Source: Microthrixaceae bacterium
GTDB lineage: Bacteria; Actinomycetota; Acidimicrobiia; Acidimicrobiales; Acidimicrobilacustridaceae
Assembly (NCBI GenBank): GCA_023264915.1
Contig: JAHFUU010000048.1
Location: 1 to 9,781 of the forward strand
Direction: 5' to 3'
Length of the DNA: 9,781 nt
Shown here piece by piece: positions 6,472 to 9,781 of this stretch. The notes beneath the pieces were generated by a model that worked only from the letters and a program-made list of their open reading frames with translations, made no database searches and had not been told where the DNA came from. Position 1 is the first letter of the stretch; the number at the start of each line of letters is the position of its first letter. The position numbers and the translations under genes were made by a program.

Positions 6472-7784
6472 GGGTGGGTCCGCCTGCGGCCCGGCCGGTC
6501 CTGGCCATCAGGCCACTTCTGGTGCCGCCAGACCTGACCGTCCAGGTTCCGGGCTCGAAGAGCATCACCAACCGGGCCCTTGTGTGCGCGGCCCTCGCTC
6601 GGGGCAGGAGCCTCCTGTCCGGTGCCCTTGTTGCTGATGACACCGAGGCGATGGCGCGTTGCCTCACCCAGGTGGGAGCCGGGGTTCACGTCGATCCATC
6701 GCTCTCCCAGATCGAGGTGTCCGGCACCGGAGGGCAGCTGGCGCCAGGACCGAACGAGCTCGACGCGAATCAGAGCGGCACCACGGCCAGGTTCTTGCTT
6801 CCGGTGCTCGCACTCGGGCCGGGACCGCACCGTCTCGACGGAGACCCGTCGTTGCGCAGACGCCCGATGGGCGCGCTGATCGATTCATGCAGGGCGTTGG
6901 GCATCGACGTCGAGGAGGAAGGCCAGCCCGGTCACCTCCCGCTGGTCGTGAACGGTGGCGTAGGTGCCAGGGCGCCCTATCCCTTGGTGATCCGGGGTGA
7001 CGTCACCAGCCAGTTCCTCTCCGGGCTGATGCTCGCCGGGCCTTGCCTGCCTGGTGGGATCCGCCTCGCGGTCACCGGCCCGGTCGTATCCGAACCGTAC
7101 ATCCACATGACCGGGGCAGTGATGGCGGCCTTCGGGGCTTCGGCGCATCGCTCCGGGACTGTCACCGGAGGCCTCGAGGTGTCGATCGCGCAGACCGGCT
7201 ACCGGGCGACGGACTACGCCATCGAACCCGATGCGTCGTCTGCGTCGTACTTCTTGGCTGCGGCGGCCGTCACCGGCGGAAGGGTGCGGGTGACCGGTCT
7301 GGGGGAGGCTTCCCTCCAAGGGGATGCCCGCTTCGTCGATGTGCTCGAACGCATGGGTGCCCGCGTCGGTAGGGGACCTGGGTTCGTCGAAGTGAGCGGC
7401 TCGGGGCCGCTCCATGGCATCGACGTGGAGCTGGGACACATGCCCGACATGGCCACCACGGTCGCCGCGGTGGCAGTGTTCGCGGGCTCGCCGACGCGGG
7501 TGCGCGGGGTTGGGGTCATCCGCGGCCACGAGACCGATCGTGTCGAGGCCATGACGAACGAGCTGCGAGCGGCGGGCATCGACGTCCAAGAGCATGCGGA
7601 CGGGTGGACGGTGCACCCCGGCATGCCGCGGCCCGTGAGGTTCGAGACCTATGACGATCATCGGATGGCCATGAGCCTGTCGCTGCTCGGGCTCGTCGCC
7701 GACGGGATCCAGATCACCGATCCCGGTTGTGTGGCGAAGACCTTCCCGAACTACTTCGAGCTGCTTGGCCAGCTGCGCCGATGA
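6468..7784 (+). CDS. aroA: 3-phosphoshikimate 1-carboxyvinyltransferase (EPSP synthase)
   Basis: AroA joins shikimate 3-phosphate and phosphoenolpyruvate to give EPSP, the next-to-last step to chorismate, so it supplies the substrate of the upstream aroH. The 438-aa length is normal. Motifs: VPGSKSITNRAL (27-38), NQSGTTARF (101-109), RRPM (131-134), TSQFLSG (180-186), EPDASSASYF (253-262), MPDMATT with the catalytic Asp (325-331, Asp327), RGHETDR (352-358), DDHRMAMS (396-403) and KTFPNYFE (424-431). The GTG start overlaps the tyrA TGA (GTGA at 6468-6471), which suggests coupled translation; a GTG two codons later could also serve. The His in RGHETDR, in place of the Lys of the E. coli enzyme, fits what I recall of actinobacterial AroA proteins. 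Confidence 0.96.
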   Translation: MRVGPPAARPVLAIRPLLVPPDLTVQVPGSKSITNRALVCAALARGRSLLSGALVADDTEAMARCLTQVGAGVHVDPSLSQIEVSGTGGQLAPGPNELDANQSGTTARFLLPVLALGPGPHRLDGDPSLRRRPMGALIDSCRALGIDVEEEGQPGHLPLVVNGGVGARAPYPLVIRGDVTSQFLSGLMLAGPCLPGGIRLAVTGPVVSEPYIHMTGAVMAAFGASAHRSGTVTGGLEVSIAQTGYRATDYAIEPDASSASYFLAAAAVTGGRVRVTGLGEASLQGDARFVDVLERMGARVGRGPGFVEVSGSGPLHGIDVELGHMPDMATTVAAVAVFAGSPTRVRGVGVIRGHETDRVEAMTNELRAAGIDVQEHADGWTVHPGMPRPVRFETYDDHRMAMSLSLLGLVADGIQITDPGCVAKTFPNYFELLGQLRR

Positions 7785-7794
7785 CCCCTAGATT
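7765..7794 (+). promoter_or_regulatory. Candidate promoter for cmk, near-leaderless
   Basis: TAGATT at 7789-7794 lies 18 nt after TTGGCC (7765-7770, inside the aroA end) and 9 nt before the cmk ATG at 7804. The expected start point is about 0-3 nt before the ATG. No Shine-Dalgarno fits in the 19-nt gap. The arrangement matches the elements before scpA and aroH. Confidence 0.35.
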
Positions 7795-7803
7795 GACGCC
7801 ACG

Positions 7804-8448
7804 ATGAAGGTGATCGCCATCGACGGGCCGGCAGGGTCGGGCAAGTCCACCGTCGCGCGGGCTGTGGCTGATTCCGTGGGCCTGCCCTACCTGGACACGG
7901 GGGCGATGTACCGCAGCGTCGCGTTTGCCGCCCTTCGCCGCGGAGCAGACCCCGATGAAGCCGGCAAGGTCGCGCAGATCGCGCGATCGATGGCTCTTGA
8001 CATGCGCAACGATGGCACGGTGTGGGTGGACGGAGTCGACGCGAGCATCGAGATCCGTGGCCCGGAGGTGACGCGTGCGGTGAGCATCGTCGCGGCCAAC
8101 TCCGAGGTGCGATCAGAGATGCGCGACCGGCAGCGTGCATGGGCGATCGAGCACGGTGGAGGTGTCATGGAGGGGCGCGACATCGGCACCGTCGTGTTTC
8201 CCGACGCCGAGCTGAAGGTGTATCTCGATGCCCGGCCGGACGTGCGTGCTGACCGGCGATCCAAGGAGGTTACCGACCTTGCCTATGAGACCGTCGCAGC
8301 CGACATCGCCAGACGCGATGCCCTGGACCAGGGTCGTGAGGATTCGCCCCTGACCGCTGCACCGGATGCCGTGGTGATTGACACGTCGGACCTGAGCGTC
8401 GCCCAGATCGTCGACAGGGTCGTGAGCGCACTGGATCGTGCTTCATGA
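7804..8448 (+). CDS. cmk: Cytidylate (CMP/dCMP) kinase
   Basis: This enzyme phosphorylates CMP and dCMP with ATP in pyrimidine nucleotide recycling. The 214-aa product is slightly shorter than the E. coli enzyme (227 aa). Visible motifs are the P-loop GPAGSGKST (8-16), DTGAMYRSVA (31-40), which is part of the nucleotide-binding region, GVMEGRDIGTVVFPDAELKVYLDA (about 120-143), Arg151-Arg152, and RRDALDQGREDSPL (170-183), which covers the LID and CMP-binding arginine and aspartate. VIDTSDLS (191-198) is the usual end motif. It starts 19 nt after aroA in the same direction. In other actinobacteria cmk also lies near scpA-scpB-rluB, so the context supports the call. The TGA overlaps a possible small ORF (ATGA at 8445-8448). 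Confidence 0.97.
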   Translation: MKVIAIDGPAGSGKSTVARAVADSVGLPYLDTGAMYRSVAFAALRRGADPDEAGKVAQIARSMALDMRNDGTVWVDGVDASIEIRGPEVTRAVSIVAANSEVRSEMRDRQRAWAIEHGGGVMEGRDIGTVVFPDAELKVYLDARPDVRADRRSKEVTDLAYETVAADIARRDALDQGREDSPLTAAPDAVVIDTSDLSVAQIVDRVVSALDRAS

Positions 8449-8534
8449 GCTGCACGGGTCGGCTGTTCACGCTCACCGCCAACGAGGCTCGGGTCCCACC
8501 CGACGAGCCAGGTGAGCATTGCCATGAGTGCTGA
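8445..8534 (+). CDS. Possible 29-aa small ORF between cmk and plsC
   Basis: An ATG overlapping the cmk stop (ATGA) opens a 29-codon frame, ending in TGA at 8532-8534. It reads MSCTGRLFTL... and ends ...GEHCHEC. It overlaps the plsC start by 11 nt, so it would link cmk and plsC by coupled translation. There is no Shine-Dalgarno other than possible coupling from cmk. The Cys/His-rich end is suggestive of metal binding, but an ORF this short may be chance. This is a low-confidence call; the frame is directly visible, while expression is not shown. Confidence 0.2.
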   Translation: MSCTGRLFTLTANEARVPPDEPGEHCHEC

Positions 8535-9291
8535 GACGCCTGAACGCCACCAGGTCGTCGAGGAGCTCCGGGTCCGCTCGACACGGGCCAACGTGGTCGA
8601 GCTCGAAGGCCATCACCGTGGCGAGAAGATGACGCTCGGCCAGCGCATCTGGTACGGGGTGCTCTGGTGGGTGTCGACGACGATCGCCCGCGGCTACTTC
8701 AGGGCCAAGGTCTACGGGAAGGAGAACGTTCCCACCGCGGGCGCATTCGTCATCTCGCCGATCCACCGATCCAACCTCGACACGCCGCTGATCCCCCTCA
8801 TCACGCGCCGTCGCATGCGTTACATGGGCAAGGAGTCGCTGTGGAAGAGCCGGTTCTGGGCGTGGTTCTTCTCGATGGCCGGCGGGTTCCCGGTAGCTCG
8901 CGCCACTGCTGACCGTGAGGCTCTTCGAGCCTGCATCGAGGTGATCGAGCGAGGCGAGCCGCTGGTCATGTTCCCAGAGGGCACACGGCAGTCAGGCCCG
9001 GCCGTCGCAGAGATGTTCGATGGTCCGGCATATGTCGCCTGCAAGCAACAGGTTCCGATCCTGCCGATCGGGCTGGGCGGCACCGAGGCTGCCATGCCGA
9101 AGGGGCGCAAGCTCCCGCCGCCACGCCGGCTCGTGATAGTCGTTGGCCGGCCGATCTTCCCGCCGGCACCCACCAAGGGCGGCCGCACGTCGCGCAAGGC
9201 AGTCAAGGAGCTCACCGATCGCCTTCGAGAGGAGATCCAAGAGCTCTTCGACGAAGCACAGGCCAAGGCCGGAACTCCAAACGTCCGTTGA
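8524..9291 (+). CDS. plsC: 1-acyl-sn-glycerol-3-phosphate acyltransferase (PlsC family)
   Basis: This is a membrane-associated acyltransferase that puts the second acyl chain on lysophosphatidate to give phosphatidate, a phospholipid precursor. The product is 255 aa from ATG 8524. It has the four family motifs: the catalytic H-x4-D (HRSNLD, 81-86), GGFPVAR (120-126), FPEGTR (150-155) and VPILPIGL (177-184). WYGVLWWVSTTIARGYF (about 43-59) is a likely membrane-contacting segment. The first 35 residues or so are hydrophilic and not conserved in the family. ATG 8524 is preferred because AGGTGAG lies 7 nt upstream. GTG 8512 in the same frame is possible, and ATG 8629 would start nearer the core domain. 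plsC commonly follows cmk in bacteria. The exact acyl substrate cannot be read from the sequence. Confidence 0.93.
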   Translation: MSAETPERHQVVEELRVRSTRANVVELEGHHRGEKMTLGQRIWYGVLWWVSTTIARGYFRAKVYGKENVPTAGAFVISPIHRSNLDTPLIPLITRRRMRYMGKESLWKSRFWAWFFSMAGGFPVARATADREALRACIEVIERGEPLVMFPEGTRQSGPAVAEMFDGPAYVACKQQVPILPIGLGGTEAAMPKGRKLPPPRRLVIVVGRPIFPPAPTKGGRTSRKAVKELTDRLREEIQELFDEAQAKAGTPNVR

Positions 9292-9349
9292 GACTGGGGC
9301 CATCGAGGGGATCGCCTGGCACGTGACCGTCCGAGAGAGCTGGTCCGCG

Positions 9350-9384
9350 TGCTCAGTGCTCGGTGCTCAGTGCTCGGTGCTCGG
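9350..9384. repeat. 7-bp tandem repeat (TGCTCRG x5) in the plsC-ispH junction
   Basis: Five perfect-length heptamers run head to tail: TGCTCAG, TGCTCGG, TGCTCAG, TGCTCGG, TGCTCGG. A decayed sixth (TGTGAGG) follows at 9385-9391. They lie between two convergent genes and 12 nt past the end of ispH. No stable terminator hairpin is visible in 9292-9396. The array is directly seen; any role is unknown. Confidence 0.85.
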
Positions 9385-9396
9385 TGTGAGGTCGTG

Positions 9397-9781
9397 TCAG
9401 CGGTCGTTGAGGGCCGTGAGGACGTCGCTGGCCGGGATATCGCGGTCATTGGCAGCTGGCCGACCTTCAAGGGGCCCACCGAGGGCGAAGGTTGCTGCCA
9501 GGCCGAGAACACCCGTCAGGTCACGGAGGTTCCGAGGAGGGGGGAAGTACTCGTCCTCGGATGTGATGCGAACCTCGTCGACGCCGTGCGCGGGCGCGAG
9601 GCGGGCGATGACCGCGTCCACGAGCTCTTCGGGCGCGGACGCGCCCGCCGTCACACCGACGATCCCCTCGAGGTCAGCCGGAAGCTCTCCGGCCATGTTG
9701 ACCCGGTGCACGCGGGGGCAGCCTCCGCCGGCGGCGAGACGCTCGAGCGCGCGGGTGTTGGACGAGTTGGCCGAGCCGATC
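9397..9781 (-). CDS. ispH: 4-hydroxy-3-methylbut-2-enyl diphosphate reductase, C-terminal part (cut by window edge)
   Basis: IspH is the [4Fe-4S] enzyme that makes IPP and DMAPP in the last step of the MEP isoprenoid pathway. Only the last 127 residues lie in the window. The visible start, IGSANSSNTRALERL, is the conserved substrate-binding block (Ser-Ser-Asn). It is followed by HRVNMAGEL, VGVTAGASAPEELV (with the conserved substrate-binding Ser) and a typical C-terminus, EVRITSEDEYFPPPRNLR. The cluster-binding cysteines of the family lie upstream of this block and are outside the window. The frame stays open to the right edge, and TGA is at 9397-9399. The gene converges on plsC. In several other bacteria ispH follows plsC in the same direction, so its inverted orientation here is a local rearrangement. 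Confidence 0.93.
   Translation of the reverse strand, partial: IGSANSSNTRALERLAAGGGCPRVHRVNMAGELPADLEGIVGVTAGASAPEELVDAVIARLAPAHGVDEVRITSEDEYFPPPRNLRDLTGVLGLAATFALGGPLEGRPAANDRDIPASDVLTALNDR

Noticed and set aside
6819..7537. AroA residue changes (His355 in RGHETDR, Gln102 in NQSGTTARF) as signs of altered function or glyphosate tolerance
   Set aside because: The His variant fits what I recall of actinobacterial AroA, and the glycine and catalytic residues around both sites are kept. Sequence alone gives no sign of unusual activity.
6885..7661. Long open frame on the minus strand opposite aroA
   Set aside because: It is antisense to well-conserved EPSP synthase motifs. The product is His/Arg-rich without domain features.

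Overview
The window reads as a chromosomal housekeeping region of a high-GC actinobacterium. Chorismate, cytidylate and cohesin-like genes are arranged in a way typical of Actinomycetota. An acidimicrobial-type lineage is my best guess, but only a guess, because no rRNA or other diagnostic marker is present. GTG starts, tight overlaps (ATGA, GTGA) and probable leaderless promoters fit this assignment. There are no mobile elements, CRISPR arrays, tRNAs or rRNAs, and no gene-free stretch longer than 300 bases.

Left part (1-2189, minus strand): three consecutive genes encode small secreted lipoproteins. They are diverged paralogues. After the lipobox cysteine each mature protein has exactly four more cysteines with nearly the same spacing (C-x36-43-C-x22-29-C-x35-42-C) and a shared signature after the third one (C-[IV]-[RQ]...L-[AT]-L-D). 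I do not recognise the family. It is the least explained content of the window and the best candidate for new biology. Two hairpins with the same core separate the first two genes.

Middle (2266-4868, plus strand): scpA and scpB encode the kleisin and winged-helix partners of SMC in chromosome condensation. rluB follows and encodes a 23S rRNA pseudouridine synthase with a basic tail. A 14-bp tandem repeat lies across the scpB stop codon.

Right part (5042-9291, plus strand): aroH, tyrA and aroA are translationally coupled (ATGA and GTGA overlaps). They encode chorismate mutase, prephenate dehydrogenase with an ACT domain, and EPSP synthase, so the cluster covers chorismate supply and its diversion to tyrosine. 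cmk (CMP kinase) and plsC (lysophosphatidate acyltransferase) follow. At the right edge the 3' part of ispH (isoprenoid synthesis) runs in the opposite direction. The plsC-ispH junction holds a 7-bp tandem repeat.

Most of this is a well-conserved actinobacterial cluster. The items worth a second look are the lipoprotein trio, the repeated -10-like element placed 7-9 nt before the scpA, aroH and cmk starts, two possible small ORFs, and the short tandem repeats.
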